This document shows, piece after piece, positions 1 through 7,863 of a DNA stretch of 64,000 nucleotides. Under the pieces are notes generated by a model. The model searched no databases. It was not told the origin of the DNA and saw only the letters and a program-made list of their open reading frames with translations. Origin of the DNA: Streptomyces antibioticus (GTDB lineage Bacteria > Actinomycetota > Actinomycetes > Streptomycetales > Streptomycetaceae); contig NZ_KQ948422.1 of the NCBI RefSeq assembly GCF_001514065.1, positions 372,001-436,000 of the forward strand, written 5' to 3'. Made by a program: the position numbers and the translations under genes. Numbering within the stretch: the stretch's first letter is position 1; each line of letters starts with the position of its first letter.

Positions 1-418
1 TGACGCTGTGGCAGGACCGGAGTGCCGTGGCCACCTGGAGGCGAGCTTCCCGGTCGCCGTCCATCAGGTGCCGGGCCCAGGTGCGGTGGGTGGGGTGGAG
101 GTCGAGGTTCTCCAGTTCGATGCGCATCAGGGCGCGGGGAGCCGCCATCAGGTTGTCCACCGCTTCGTCGATGGATGCCGTGTCTCCCATCAGGCTCGTC
201 GCGTCGATCAGCGGTCCCCGTGTGGGCATCAACGCGGCGAGTGGGCCTGCCTGTTGGCCCACACGTCCACGTACCGACAGGTGCCAGCGGCGGAAGGCAA
301 GACTGGCATCGCGGTCCTTCAACAGTTTCACGGTGTCGAACGTCTCCGCCGCCACGCCGATCGTCGTGGCCACACGGGTCCGCGCCAGGTCCTCCGCCGT
401 GAAGTGGATGCGTTTCAC
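1..418 (-). CDS. ArsR-like winged-helix regulator, 3' end outside window (partial)
   Basis: An open minus-strand frame starts at GTG 418 and runs off the left edge without a stop, so only the N-terminal ~139 residues are seen. It begins MKRIHFTAEDLARTRVA, an opening I recognise from actinomycete ArsR-type winged-helix regulators (DUF5937-like N-terminal part). The DNA-binding domain would lie in the missing C-terminal half. Several in-frame upstream GTGs exist (for example 442), but the one at 418 gives the usual family start. It diverges from the flavin-reductase-like gene at 616, with a 17-bp palindrome (464-480) between them, so autoregulation and control of the neighbour are plausible. 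The family call is from memory of similar proteins; the seen part has no diagnostic catalytic motif. Confidence 0.55.
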   Translation of the reverse strand, partial: MKRIHFTAEDLARTRVATTIGVAAETFDTVKLLKDRDASLAFRRWHLSVRGRVGQQAGPLAALMPTRGPLIDATSLMGDTASIDEAVDNLMAAPRALMRIELENLDLHPTHRTWARHLMDGDREARLQVATALRSCHSV

Positions 419-463
419 CGAGCGCCCCGTTCTGCGCGTCACTGTTCGGCCCACAGCAGTCTC

Positions 464-480
464 GGTTCCCGACGGGAACC
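464..480. promoter_or_regulatory. 17-bp palindrome between divergent genes, candidate operator
   Basis: Arms GGTTCCCG and CGGGAACC flank a single central A and are perfectly complementary. The site lies in the divergent spacer between the partial regulator (start 418) and the flavin-reductase-like gene (start 616). Operator function is inferred from position and symmetry. Confidence 0.45.
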
Positions 481-615
481 ACGCAATGATCAATCAGGCC
501 ACGGCAGGCAGCCGAGGAGAAAGGGCAGGATCACCCTCGCACCCCGCGGGCGCAGGGCACGGAGCTGGTGAATGCTTGACCTCTGTCCCATCTCTTGAGC
601 GGGGAGACGAATACC

Positions 616-1104
616 GTGACCGATCTCGATCCCTTCACCGACCTGCTCGACTACCCGATGTACGTCGTGACCGCGCAGGCCGACGGGGAAAAGGCCGGAT
701 GCCTGGTCGGATTCGCCTCGCAGTGCTCGATTCAGCCTGCCCGGTTCATGGTCTGGCTGTCCAAAGCCAACCGAACCTACCGTGTGGCCGAGCGCACCGA
801 CCGACTCGCGGTCCATCTTCTGCGCCGCGGCCAGGACCAGCTCGCCCGACTCTTCGGCGGTGAAACCGGCGACGACACCGACAAGTTCACCCAGGTCCAG
901 TGGCACGCGGGACCGGGCGGTCTACCGGTCTTGGACGAGGCTCCCGCCTGGTTCGTCGGTCACGTGGAGAACCGGATCGACGGCGGCGACCACGTCGGTT
1001 TTCTGCTCGCCCCGGAGGCGACGGAGCGTCTTATGGGCAGCCGCACCCCGGTGCTGACATTCAGCGACACCCATGACATCGCTCCGGGCCACCCAGCGAA
1101 CTGA
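616..1104 (+). CDS. Flavin reductase-like FMN-binding protein
   Basis: A 162-residue cytoplasmic protein of the flavin-reductase/pyridoxamine-oxidase-like split-barrel type. The N-terminal segment (YPMYVVTAQADGEKAGCLVGF, then SKANRTYRV) matches the usual first strands and FMN-contact region of flavin reductase family proteins. Such proteins supply reduced flavin or act as small flavoproteins; the substrate cannot be read here. GTG 616 is preferred over TTG 595 because GGGGAG sits about ten bases upstream. It is divergent from the regulator at the left edge and shares its palindromic spacer, which suggests it is that regulator's target. Confidence 0.65.
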   Translation: MTDLDPFTDLLDYPMYVVTAQADGEKAGCLVGFASQCSIQPARFMVWLSKANRTYRVAERTDRLAVHLLRRGQDQLARLFGGETGDDTDKFTQVQWHAGPGGLPVLDEAPAWFVGHVENRIDGGDHVGFLLAPEATERLMGSRTPVLTFSDTHDIAPGHPAN

Positions 1105-1109
1105 GCGGC

Positions 1110-1480
1110 ACGCCCTGGTCGTCGCGACCCTCCTCGATCACGATCCGCCGGCGCACTACCTCTCCGGCCGGGCCATCCACACCACTCGGACAAGAGGCCA
1201 CACGGCCACCGTGCAGGACGCGCCGGCAGACATCGCCGAGGCCATCGTCACCGCGCCCCCCCCCAGACATCCGGCTCATCATCGCCTTGGCCGCCGTCGG
1301 ACTCGGCCCGGCCGACGAGCTCTGGACCACCCGGGGCCGCCCGCAAGCTGCCCCCCTCTCGAACGGCTCCGCATCGACAGACAACTCGAGGAGGCCCTCA
1401 CCCCACGGCGCCGACCCGCTACGCCGAATCCGCCCGCAAGCTGCTCGGATCCGAACCCCGAATGGGCCCGGGTCGTTCTC
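1110..1480 (+). pseudogene. Decayed tyrosine-recombinase-like (integrase) remnant
   Basis: No single frame spans this stretch, but three plus frames carry consecutive pieces of what looks like one protein. These are VQDAPADIAEAIVTAP (about 1211-1258), DIRLIIALAAVGLGPADEL just after a 10-C run (about 1268-1322), LERLRIDRQLEEALT, then HGADPL and TRYAESARKLLGSEP (1414-1458). The last pieces resemble the C-terminal end of Streptomyces site-specific integrase-like proteins (ADPLHLAAVFG...TAIRYAESAR). The frame changes, one next to a homopolymer, and the missing catalytic R-H-R-Y residues show it is broken. The family assignment is from memory. Confidence 0.4.
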
Positions 1481-1509
1481 CATGAACCGCACATCCCAGA
1501 ATCGTTTGA

Positions 1510-2409
1510 TCAGCCGAGCAGAGCCTCGGTGATCTGGCGGGTGGTCTGCGCGGCAACCCGGGGATTTACAGCGGCGTAGGAGGTGTAGGCGTTCAGGCCG
1601 GTGGCCAGGGCCCAGCCTCGGCCCCGGGTCCAGGTGGCGTCGTCGACGCCGAGCGTGGCGCGGAAGACAGCCCGGCTCTCAGCAGACATCAGGGTGAAGG
1701 CGATGGTCAGGTCGCAGGCCGGGTCGCCGATGCCGAGCTCGCCGAAGTCGATGACCGCGCTGAGGCGGCCGGCGACGGTCAGCAGGTTGCCGGTGTGGAA
1801 GTCGCCGTGGAACCAAACTGGCGGGCCATCCCATCCGGGGGCGCTCAGCGCCGCATCCCACAGCTCGGTCATGGCCGCGGCGTCGAACGCACCGTCAACC
1901 TCCGCGATAGCGGCTCGCGTCGCGCGGTCCCGGTCGGTCAGCTGCCGATCAGTGAGGTCCTCGCGAGCGTTCTCGACCGGGAAGTCCTCGGGGACGAATG
2001 CCTGAAGAGCGGTGAGGAACTCCGCCAGTTGGACCGCAGCCTCGGACGAGTCGGCCAATGCCTCGGCGGTCGCCACATCGCCGTCCAGCCAGCCGGACAC
2101 CGACCACGGCCAGGGGTAGCCGAAATCGGGCTCACCCACCCCCGCCGGTACTGGGATGGCCAACGGCAGGTGCGGGGCGAGCCTGGGGAGCCACTCAGAC
2201 TCCTTCCTGGCCTGTCTTATGGCACCCGCATGGCGGGGCAGCCGGACGGACAGGTCCTCCCCCAGCCGGTAGATCACATGGTCCGAACCGGCCGGGTCGA
2301 GCAGCTTGAGAGGCAGCTCGGCCCACTGCGGGAACTGCGTATCGACCAGACGCCTGGCCAGTGCGGCGTCGATCGCGGGGCGGGGGTCCGCGGCTCTCCC
2401 GGCTGCCAA
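1510..2409 (-). CDS. Aminoglycoside phosphotransferase family protein
   Basis: A kinase-fold protein of about 299 residues, typical for APH/homoserine-kinase-like enzymes that phosphorylate a hydroxyl of an antibiotic or metabolite with ATP. The catalytic loop HGDFHTGNLL and the metal-binding DFGELGIGDPACDL stretch are both intact. The N-terminal lobe has IDAALARRLVDTQFPQW and the nucleotide-loop region HVIYRLGEDLSVRLPR. The open frame extends to 2601, but upstream codons look non-coding. TTG 2409 has GGAG six bases upstream and yields the usual N-terminus. It stands alone, 332 bp after the end of amt on the same strand. The actual substrate, and whether it confers resistance, cannot be judged. 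Confidence 0.75.
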   Translation of the reverse strand: MAAGRAADPRPAIDAALARRLVDTQFPQWAELPLKLLDPAGSDHVIYRLGEDLSVRLPRHAGAIRQARKESEWLPRLAPHLPLAIPVPAGVGEPDFGYPWPWSVSGWLDGDVATAEALADSSEAAVQLAEFLTALQAFVPEDFPVENAREDLTDRQLTDRDRATRAAIAEVDGAFDAAAMTELWDAALSAPGWDGPPVWFHGDFHTGNLLTVAGRLSAVIDFGELGIGDPACDLTIAFTLMSAESRAVFRATLGVDDATWTRGRGWALATGLNAYTSYAAVNPRVAAQTTRQITEALLG

Positions 2410-2654
2410 GAGCAACTCCTGCGGTGGGCCCGCTCCGTGCGGCGGGCGGTCGGAGCCATAACAGTGCCTCGTGGACTCGTCTGTCGATCGCTTTTCTCGA
2501 GTGGCCGTCCTCTGCTCCGCGCACTCCACACGCACGCCTGCCGCAGCAGACCCAGTGTGTTCCCCATGAACCCAGGGGTCTATTGCTGAAAATGGCGACA
2601 CCTCGTCGGTGCGTGTCCCTTGCCGAGATCGACGAGAGCACCCGGGCCCAGGGC

Positions 2655-2672
2655 GTGGCAGGCGGCTGCCAC
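2655..2672 (-). terminator. Hairpin downstream of amt in the 2410-2740 spacer
   Basis: GTGGCAG and CTGCCAC form a perfect 7-bp stem with a GCGG tetraloop, about 70 bp past the amt stop codon. There is no clear T-tract, as is usual in Streptomyces. Otherwise I see nothing in the 331-bp spacer except the likely upstream region of the APH gene. Confidence 0.35.
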
Positions 2673-2740
2673 CACCCCGGGCGCGGGTCGGGCCATCCGG
2701 TCGCCTGGTGCCGGTACTGCGACGGGGGCCGTGCCTGGGC

Positions 2741-4042
2741 TCACCCGGCAGCGGCCGGCTCCGGGGCGGGGGTGGTGGCCGGCGGGTGCGTGAGGTCGTA
2801 GGCGCTTTCTGCGTGCAGGTGGACGTCGACGCCCTCGCGCTCCGCCTCGGGGTGGACCCGCAGGCCCATCGTCTTGTCGAGCGCCTTGGCGATGAGCCAG
2901 GTGATGGCGAAGGAGTAGGCGAGTACGGCGAAGGCGCCGACGGCCTGCTTGCCGAGGAGGGAGAGGCCGCCGCCGTAGAGGAGGCCGTCGACGCCGTTGG
3001 GGGCGTCCGATGTGGCGAGGACGCCGACCAGGAGGGTGCCGGTGAGGCCTCCGACGAGGTGGATGCCGACGACGTCGAGGGAGTCGTCGTAGCCGAGCTT
3101 GTACTTGAGGCCGACGGCGAGGGCGCACACGCCGCCGCCGATGGCGCCGAGGACGAGTGCGCCGACCGGGGAGACCGCGCCGCAGGACGGGGTGATGGCG
3201 ACGAGTCCGGCGATCGCGCCGGACGCGGCGCCGAGGCTGGTGGGGTGGCCGTCGCGGAGTTTCTCGACGAGGAGCCAGCCGAGCATCGCGGAGCAGGTGG
3301 CGGTGAAGGTGTTCAGCACGACGACCGAGGCGGCGTTCGAGGAGGTCAGCGCGGAGCCGCCGTTGAAGCCGAACCAGCCGAACCAGAGCAGGCCCGCGCC
3401 GAGCATCACCAGGGGGAGGTTGTGGGGCCGTTCCTGGCCGCCCTCCTTGCCCCAGCCGATGCGCTTGCCGAGGACGAGGATCACGGCGAGGGCGGCGGCG
3501 CCGGAGTTGATGTGGACGGCCGTGCCGCCGGCGAAGTCGATGGCGCCGAGCTTGTTGACGATCCAGCCGCCGGTCACGTTCTCGCCGTCGAAGGCGAACA
3601 CCCAGTGCGCCACCGGCAGATAGACGAGGGTGACCCAGATGCCGGTGAAGGCCATCCAGGCGCCGAACTTGATGCGGTCCGAGATGGCGCCGCAGATCAG
3701 GGCGGCGGTGAGGGCCGCGAACAGGGCTTGGAAGGCGACGAAGACGGAGAGCGGGATGACGGCCTTCGGGTCGTCCTTCATGACGCCGCCGAGGCCGAAG
3801 TACTCGGTGACGTCACCGAGGATCCCGGCGCCGCCGATCGAGTCGCCGAAGGAGGCCGAGTAGCCGTAGACGACCCAGATGCAGCCGACGAGGGCCACGG
3901 CCCCGAAGGTCATCATGATCATGTTGAGGACGCTCTTGGCGGCGACCATGCCGCCGTAGAAGAGCGCGAGTCCGGGCACCATCAGGCAGACGAGTGCCGT
4001 GCTCGCGAGCATCCAAGCGGTACTTCCGGTGTCCATGCGCAT
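2741..4042 (-). CDS. amt: Ammonium transporter (Amt/MEP/Rh family)
   Basis: A 433-residue polytopic membrane protein, the normal length for AmtB, with about eleven hydrophobic segments. Recognisable family segments include VPGLALFYGGMV near the N-terminus, the AHWVFAF and DFAGGTAVHINSG regions (conserved Asp and pore His) and GIHLVGGLTGTLL (second pore His). It conducts ammonium, and members of the family also carry methylammonium. MRMDTGS or MDTGS can be the start. No glnK/glnD follows, unlike the classic amt operon. Instead it is last in a minus-strand series with an XRE-cupin regulator and N-methylglutamate-synthase-like genes. The 33-bp motif at 4075-4107 just upstream matches one ahead of the first gene of the series. 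Confidence 0.95.
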   Translation of the reverse strand: MRMDTGSTAWMLASTALVCLMVPGLALFYGGMVAAKSVLNMIMMTFGAVALVGCIWVVYGYSASFGDSIGGAGILGDVTEYFGLGGVMKDDPKAVIPLSVFVAFQALFAALTAALICGAISDRIKFGAWMAFTGIWVTLVYLPVAHWVFAFDGENVTGGWIVNKLGAIDFAGGTAVHINSGAAALAVILVLGKRIGWGKEGGQERPHNLPLVMLGAGLLWFGWFGFNGGSALTSSNAASVVVLNTFTATCSAMLGWLLVEKLRDGHPTSLGAASGAIAGLVAITPSCGAVSPVGALVLGAIGGGVCALAVGLKYKLGYDDSLDVVGIHLVGGLTGTLLVGVLATSDAPNGVDGLLYGGGLSLLGKQAVGAFAVLAYSFAITWLIAKALDKTMGLRVHPEAEREGVDVHLHAESAYDLTHPPATTPAPEPAAAG

Positions 4043-4074
4043 ACTCCCCGGGGAGGTCCAGCTACAGGAGACTT

Positions 4075-4107
4075 CGTTTCACCGCAGTAGACCCAAGGTG
4101 CGTTACA
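4075..4107 (-). promoter_or_regulatory. 33-bp motif shared with the 10.1-kb promoter
   Basis: Read on the minus strand the elements are TGTAAC, then GTCTACT ten bases further on, then TGAAACG, ending about 33 bp before the amt start. The site at 10120-10152 has the same elements at identical spacing (21 of 33 positions match by eye). The TnAC and GAAAC elements recall half-sites of the nitrogen regulator GlnR, but the spacing is not a full GlnR box. The cluster's own XRE-cupin protein is an alternative binder. Confidence 0.45.
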
Positions 4108-4138
4108 GGACACGCTCATGGCCGATTAAAGCCGGGTT

Positions 4139-4753
4139 TCAGTGCTGCGGGCTGTCCCCGAAGGCCGTCACCGTCAGGAAGCGGATCGGCAACTCCACCA
4201 GCCGCTCCGGGCCGTGCGGGGCCTCGCCGTCGAACTGGAGCGCATCACCGGGGCGCAGGGTGTAGCGGGACTTGCCGTGCCCGTAGACCATCTCGCCCTC
4301 CAGCATGTAGAGGAGCTCGGTGCCGGCGTGCTGGAAGAGCGGGAAGACCTCGCTCTGTTCGGTGAGGGTGACCAGCAGGGCGTCCATCCGCTTGTGCGCG
4401 CCGCGCAGCGAGCCGAGCTGGGCGTACTCGTGGCCGACCTTGGTGCCGCGCCGGACGATCCGGGCGCCGTGCCCGGCGGGGACGAAGACGGCCTCGCGTT
4501 CGTCGTCCATGCCGCGGAACAGGGCGGTGACCGGGACGTCGAGACCGCGCGCGAGCCGGGAGAGGGTGGTGAGGCTGCACGCGGTCTGGGCGTTCTCGAT
4601 CTTCGACAGCATGGCCTTGGAGATGCCGACCCGCTGTGCCATCTCGCCGACCGACAGCCCGGCCGCCTGCCGGTACTCGCGGGCCCGCACCGCGATGATG
4701 CGTTCCAGGGCTTTGTCGTCGAGGTCCGCCGCGGGTTCGGGTTGATCGGTCAC
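4139..4753 (-). CDS. XRE-family regulator with C-terminal cupin sensor domain
   Basis: 204 residues. The N-terminal helix-turn-helix is at about 23-80 (YRQAAGLSVGEMAQRVGISKAMLSKIEN). The C-terminal cupin barrel, about 120-195, includes FPLFQHAGTELLYMLEGEM and LRPGDALQFDGEAPHGPERL. This architecture is common in repressors of amine, amino-acid and polyamine catabolic genes (PuuR-like), where the cupin senses the metabolite. It lies 9 bp after the FAD oxidase gene in the same direction, so it is probably co-transcribed and controls this cluster. The shared motif at 4075 and 10120 is a candidate binding site. The effector is unknown. Confidence 0.85.
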   Translation of the reverse strand: MTDQPEPAADLDDKALERIIAVRAREYRQAAGLSVGEMAQRVGISKAMLSKIENAQTACSLTTLSRLARGLDVPVTALFRGMDDEREAVFVPAGHGARIVRRGTKVGHEYAQLGSLRGAHKRMDALLVTLTEQSEVFPLFQHAGTELLYMLEGEMVYGHGKSRYTLRPGDALQFDGEAPHGPERLVELPIRFLTVTAFGDSPQH

Positions 4754-4762
4754 CGGCGCATC

Positions 4763-5848
4763 CTACGCGGTGGGCTTCAGCCGGAAGCGGTCGTGGGGCT
4801 GGGCACGGCCCGTGGCGAGATCGGCGGCCATCGCGCCGATGAGCGGGGTGAACTTGGCGCCCTGGCCGGAGCACGGGGAGACGATGACCAGGGGGCCGTG
4901 CCGGTCGAGGACGAAGTCGTCGTTCGGGGCGGTGGTGTACAGACAGGTCGCCTCCGCGACCGGGTCGGGGTCCAGGCCGGGGAGCTGGTCGCGGACGAAG
5001 TCGCTCACGCGGGTGCGCGACGACGGGTCGACGACACCTGTGCGGGTACTGGCCGTGGTGGGGGTGCCCCGGTCGTGCTCGGCGACCTTCATGGCGGGCA
5101 GCGGACCGCCGTCGCCGCCCGACGGCAGACCGTACGTCTGCATGGTGTCGTCCTTGAAGACCAGGGTCGGCCACACGACCGAGGGGTCGCGCTGACGGAA
5201 GTGGAAGACCTGCTGCTGGGTCACCTTCAACAGCGGCAGCCGGACCGGCAGTCCGAGCTCGGGCAGCCAGGCTCCGGCGGCGATCACCACGGTGTCGGCG
5301 GTCAGTTCACGGCCGTCGTCCGTGCGCAGGAGCACCTTCTCCCCCACCTTGAAGCCGGTCACCCGCACCCCGATCCACGCGTCGGCGCCGTGCTCGATGG
5401 CCCTGCGCACACAGGCCGCGACCGTCTCGTCGGCGTCGATCACCCCGGCGCCCGGGTGGTGGAGGACCGGTCCGTCGAAGCGGACGTACGGCCAGCGCTC
5501 CGACGCCTCCTCGGCGCAGAGGACTTCGTGCGGCACACCGGCTTTCCCCAACACCTGGCCCAGGCCCTCCGGGTCACGCCCCGCCCCGAAGTCGAGGCCA
5601 CCGGTCAGGCGCAGCAAGGGAGTCGAGCTGTCGTGCTCCAGTTCGCGCCACTCCTCGTACGCTCGTCCGGTCAGGTCCACGTAGAGCTTCTCGCCGTAGG
5701 CCCGTCGGAAGATCCGCGAGCTGCCGTGCGAACTGCCCTGCTTGTGGCCGATGTCGTACGCCTCGATCAGCGTGACCTCGTGGCCGCGGCGGGCCAGTTG
5801 CCAGGCAGTGGCCGCGCCCATCAGACCGGCACCCACGACTGCGATCAC
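4763..5848 (-). CDS. FAD-dependent amine oxidase, sarcosine/N-methyl-amino-acid oxidase type
   Basis: 361 residues, close to monomeric sarcosine oxidase and N-methyltryptophan oxidase. It starts with an ADP-binding motif (VVGAGLMGAATAWQLARRG) followed by the acidic strand end LIEAYDIGHKQGSSHGSSR. That GSSHG-R segment is characteristic of this oxidase group around the flavin. The C-terminal SPCSGQGAKFTPLIG region corresponds to the conserved CSGHGFK-type segment that carries the cysteine for covalent FAD. These enzymes oxidise secondary amino acids to the parent amine, formaldehyde and hydrogen peroxide. Its start overlaps the stop of the upstream FMN glutamate-synthase-like gene by 4 bp. In this context N-methylglutamate is a reasonable substrate guess, replacing the multi-subunit dehydrogenase of known pathways. 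Confidence 0.85.
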   Translation of the reverse strand: MIAVVGAGLMGAATAWQLARRGHEVTLIEAYDIGHKQGSSHGSSRIFRRAYGEKLYVDLTGRAYEEWRELEHDSSTPLLRLTGGLDFGAGRDPEGLGQVLGKAGVPHEVLCAEEASERWPYVRFDGPVLHHPGAGVIDADETVAACVRRAIEHGADAWIGVRVTGFKVGEKVLLRTDDGRELTADTVVIAAGAWLPELGLPVRLPLLKVTQQQVFHFRQRDPSVVWPTLVFKDDTMQTYGLPSGGDGGPLPAMKVAEHDRGTPTTASTRTGVVDPSSRTRVSDFVRDQLPGLDPDPVAEATCLYTTAPNDDFVLDRHGPLVIVSPCSGQGAKFTPLIGAMAADLATGRAQPHDRFRLKPTA

Positions 5849-7164
5849 AGGCCCTCCCCGGGGATCCAGTTCGTGCCCGCGAGCGGGACACGGGCCATGG
5901 CGGCGGACTCGATCGTAAGCGCCACCAGGTCCTCGGGCTCAAGATTGAGCAGGTGCCCCTTGCCGCAGGCGCGGGCGAGGGTCTGCGCCTCCATGGTCAT
6001 CACCCGCAGGAAGTTGGCGAGCCGGCGGCCGGCGTCGACGGGGTCGAGGCGGGCGGCGAGTTCCTCGTCCTGGGTGGAGATGCCGGCCGGGTCGCGGCCG
6101 TCCTGGTAGTCGTCGAAGTAGCCTGCGGCGGAGCCGAGTTCGCGGTACTCGGCGTCGTACTTCGGGTGGTTGTCGCCGAGCGCGATCAGTGCCGCCGTGC
6201 CGATGGCGACCGCGTCCGCGCCGAGCGCAAGGGCCTTGGCCATGTCGGCGCCGCCCCGGATGCCGCCGGAGACGATCAGCTGGACCTCGCGGTGCACGCC
6301 CAACTCCTGCAGGGCGCGCACGGCTTGGGGCAGCGCGGCGAGGGTGGGGATGCCGACGTGCTCGATGAAGACGTCCTGGGTGGCGGCCGTGCCGCCCTGC
6401 ATGCCGTCGACGACCACGACGTCCGCGCCCGCGTGCACGGCGAGCTTCACGTCGTAGTACGTCCGGGTCGCGCCGACCTTCACATAGATGGGCTTCTCCC
6501 AGTCGGTGATCTCGCGCAGCTCCAGGATCTTGATGGCGAGGTCGTCGGGGCCCGTCCAGTCGGGGTGGCGGCAGGCGCTGCGCTGGTCGATGCCGACGGG
6601 CAACGTCCGCATCCCGGCGACCCGTTCGGTGATCTTCTGGCCGAGCAGCATGCCCCCGCCGCCGGGCTTGGCACCCTGGCCCAGGACGACCTCGATGGCG
6701 TCGGCCGCCCGCAGGTCGTCAGGTTTCATGCCGTAGCGCGACGGCAGGTACTGGTAGACGAGGTGCTTGGAGTGGCCACGTTCCTCGGGCGTCATACCGC
6801 CGTCACCGGTGGTCGTGGACGTGCCCACCTCGCTGGCCCCGCGCCCGAGGGCCTCCTTGGCCTGGGCGGACAGGGCGCCGAAGCTCATGCCGGCGATGGT
6901 GACGGGGGTCGCGAGCCGCAGGGGGTTCTTGGCGTGCCGAGTGCCGAGCACGATGTCCGTGTCACAGCGCTCGCGGTAACCCTCCAGCGGATAGCGGGAC
7001 ATGGAGGCACCGAGCAGCAACAGATCATCGAAGTGCGGAAGCTTCCGCTTCGCGCCCCAGCCACGGATGTCGTAGATGCCGGTCTCGGCAGCGCGCTGGA
7101 TGGCGTGAATGGTGGCGCGGTCGAAGGTCGCCGACTCACGCAGGCCGTGGGATGCGGTTTCCAT
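5845..7164 (-). CDS. FMN-binding glutamate-synthase-like protein (GlxD/MgsC type)
   Basis: 439 residues, corresponding to the FMN/synthase TIM-barrel domain of GltB as a stand-alone subunit. Conserved pieces include PVTIAGMSFGALSAQAKEAL, GEGGMTPEE-like GDGGMTPEERG, GQGAKPGGGGMLLGQKI, VKVGATRTYYDVKLAVHAGADVV-type barrel strands and VSGGIRGGADMAKALALGADAV at the phosphate-binding end. In N-methylglutamate synthase and Rhizobium Glx systems this subunit joins an amidotransferase subunit and a GXGXG subunit, and all three are encoded next to each other here. A cysteine-bearing segment near the C-terminus (ARACGKGHLLNLEPEDL) is also present. It is 24 bp downstream of the GXGXG gene. Confidence 0.88.
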   Translation of the reverse strand: METASHGLRESATFDRATIHAIQRAAETGIYDIRGWGAKRKLPHFDDLLLLGASMSRYPLEGYRERCDTDIVLGTRHAKNPLRLATPVTIAGMSFGALSAQAKEALGRGASEVGTSTTTGDGGMTPEERGHSKHLVYQYLPSRYGMKPDDLRAADAIEVVLGQGAKPGGGGMLLGQKITERVAGMRTLPVGIDQRSACRHPDWTGPDDLAIKILELREITDWEKPIYVKVGATRTYYDVKLAVHAGADVVVVDGMQGGTAATQDVFIEHVGIPTLAALPQAVRALQELGVHREVQLIVSGGIRGGADMAKALALGADAVAIGTAALIALGDNHPKYDAEYRELGSAAGYFDDYQDGRDPAGISTQDEELAARLDPVDAGRRLANFLRVMTMEAQTLARACGKGHLLNLEPEDLVALTIESAAMARVPLAGTNWIPGEGL

Positions 7165-7188
7165 GATTGTTCGAACTCCTCAGAACGC

Positions 7189-7863
7189 CTAGTACGACGC
7201 CGTGTTGTCGACCTTGAAGTGGTAGAGCTCGCGGGCCGAACCGTAACGGCGGAAGTCCGCCGGGTCCTCGTCCCGCTCGGCCGCTTTGAGCAGTTCGGCG
7301 AGTTCCGCGAGGTGTTCGGGGCGCATCTCCTTCTCCCTGCAGTCGGCACCGAGGGATTTGACCGTGCCGCGGACGTAGAGGCGGGCCTCGTACAGTGAGT
7401 CCCCGAGTGCGTCTCCCGCGTCCCCACAGACCACCAGGCGCCCGGCCTGCCCCATGAAGGCGCTCATGTGGCCGACGTCTCCGCCGACGACGATGTCCAC
7501 GCCTTTCATGGAGATCCCGCAGCGGGCGGACGCATCCCCGTCGATCACCAGCAGCCCTCCGTGGGCGGTGGCCCCGGCCGACTGGGAGGCGTTGCCGCGC
7601 ACGCGCACCGTGCCGGACATCATGTTCTCGGCGACCCCGGTACCGGCGTTACCGTGGACGGTGATCGTGGCGCGCTGGTTCATGCCGGCGCAGTAGTAGC
7701 CGACGTGCCCTTCGATGTCGACGACGAGGTCCTCCCGGATGCCGCAGGCCACGGCGTGCGCGCCGCGCGGGTTGAGCACGCGCCAGGATGTGGCCTCGGG
7801 GGCGTGCAGGGCCTGGTTGAGCTCCCGCACGGACGTGGCGGCCAGGTCGATCAGCGTCGCCAT
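7189..7863 (-). CDS. GXGXG (GltB C-terminal-like) subunit, GlxC/MgsB type
   Basis: 224 residues with repeated glycine-rich turns of the glutamate-synthase C-terminal beta-helix: GHVGYYCAGMNQ, GNAGTGVAENMMSG, GNASQSAGATAHGG, GDASARCGISMKG, GDVGHMSAFMGQ, GDAGDALGDSLYEA. In full glutamate synthase this domain is structural and bridges the amidotransferase and FMN domains; as a separate polypeptide it is a diagnostic partner of GlxB/GlxD or MgsA/MgsC. The start overlaps the end of the amidotransferase gene by 13 bp, implying translational coupling and a multisubunit complex. Confidence 0.88.
   Translation of the reverse strand: MATLIDLAATSVRELNQALHAPEATSWRVLNPRGAHAVACGIREDLVVDIEGHVGYYCAGMNQRATITVHGNAGTGVAENMMSGTVRVRGNASQSAGATAHGGLLVIDGDASARCGISMKGVDIVVGGDVGHMSAFMGQAGRLVVCGDAGDALGDSLYEARLYVRGTVKSLGADCREKEMRPEHLAELAELLKAAERDEDPADFRRYGSARELYHFKVDNTASY

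Noticed and set aside
2609-4090. 493-codon plus-strand frame opposite amt
   Set aside because: Repetitive acidic/glycine composition is an antisense artefact of a GC-rich membrane protein gene.
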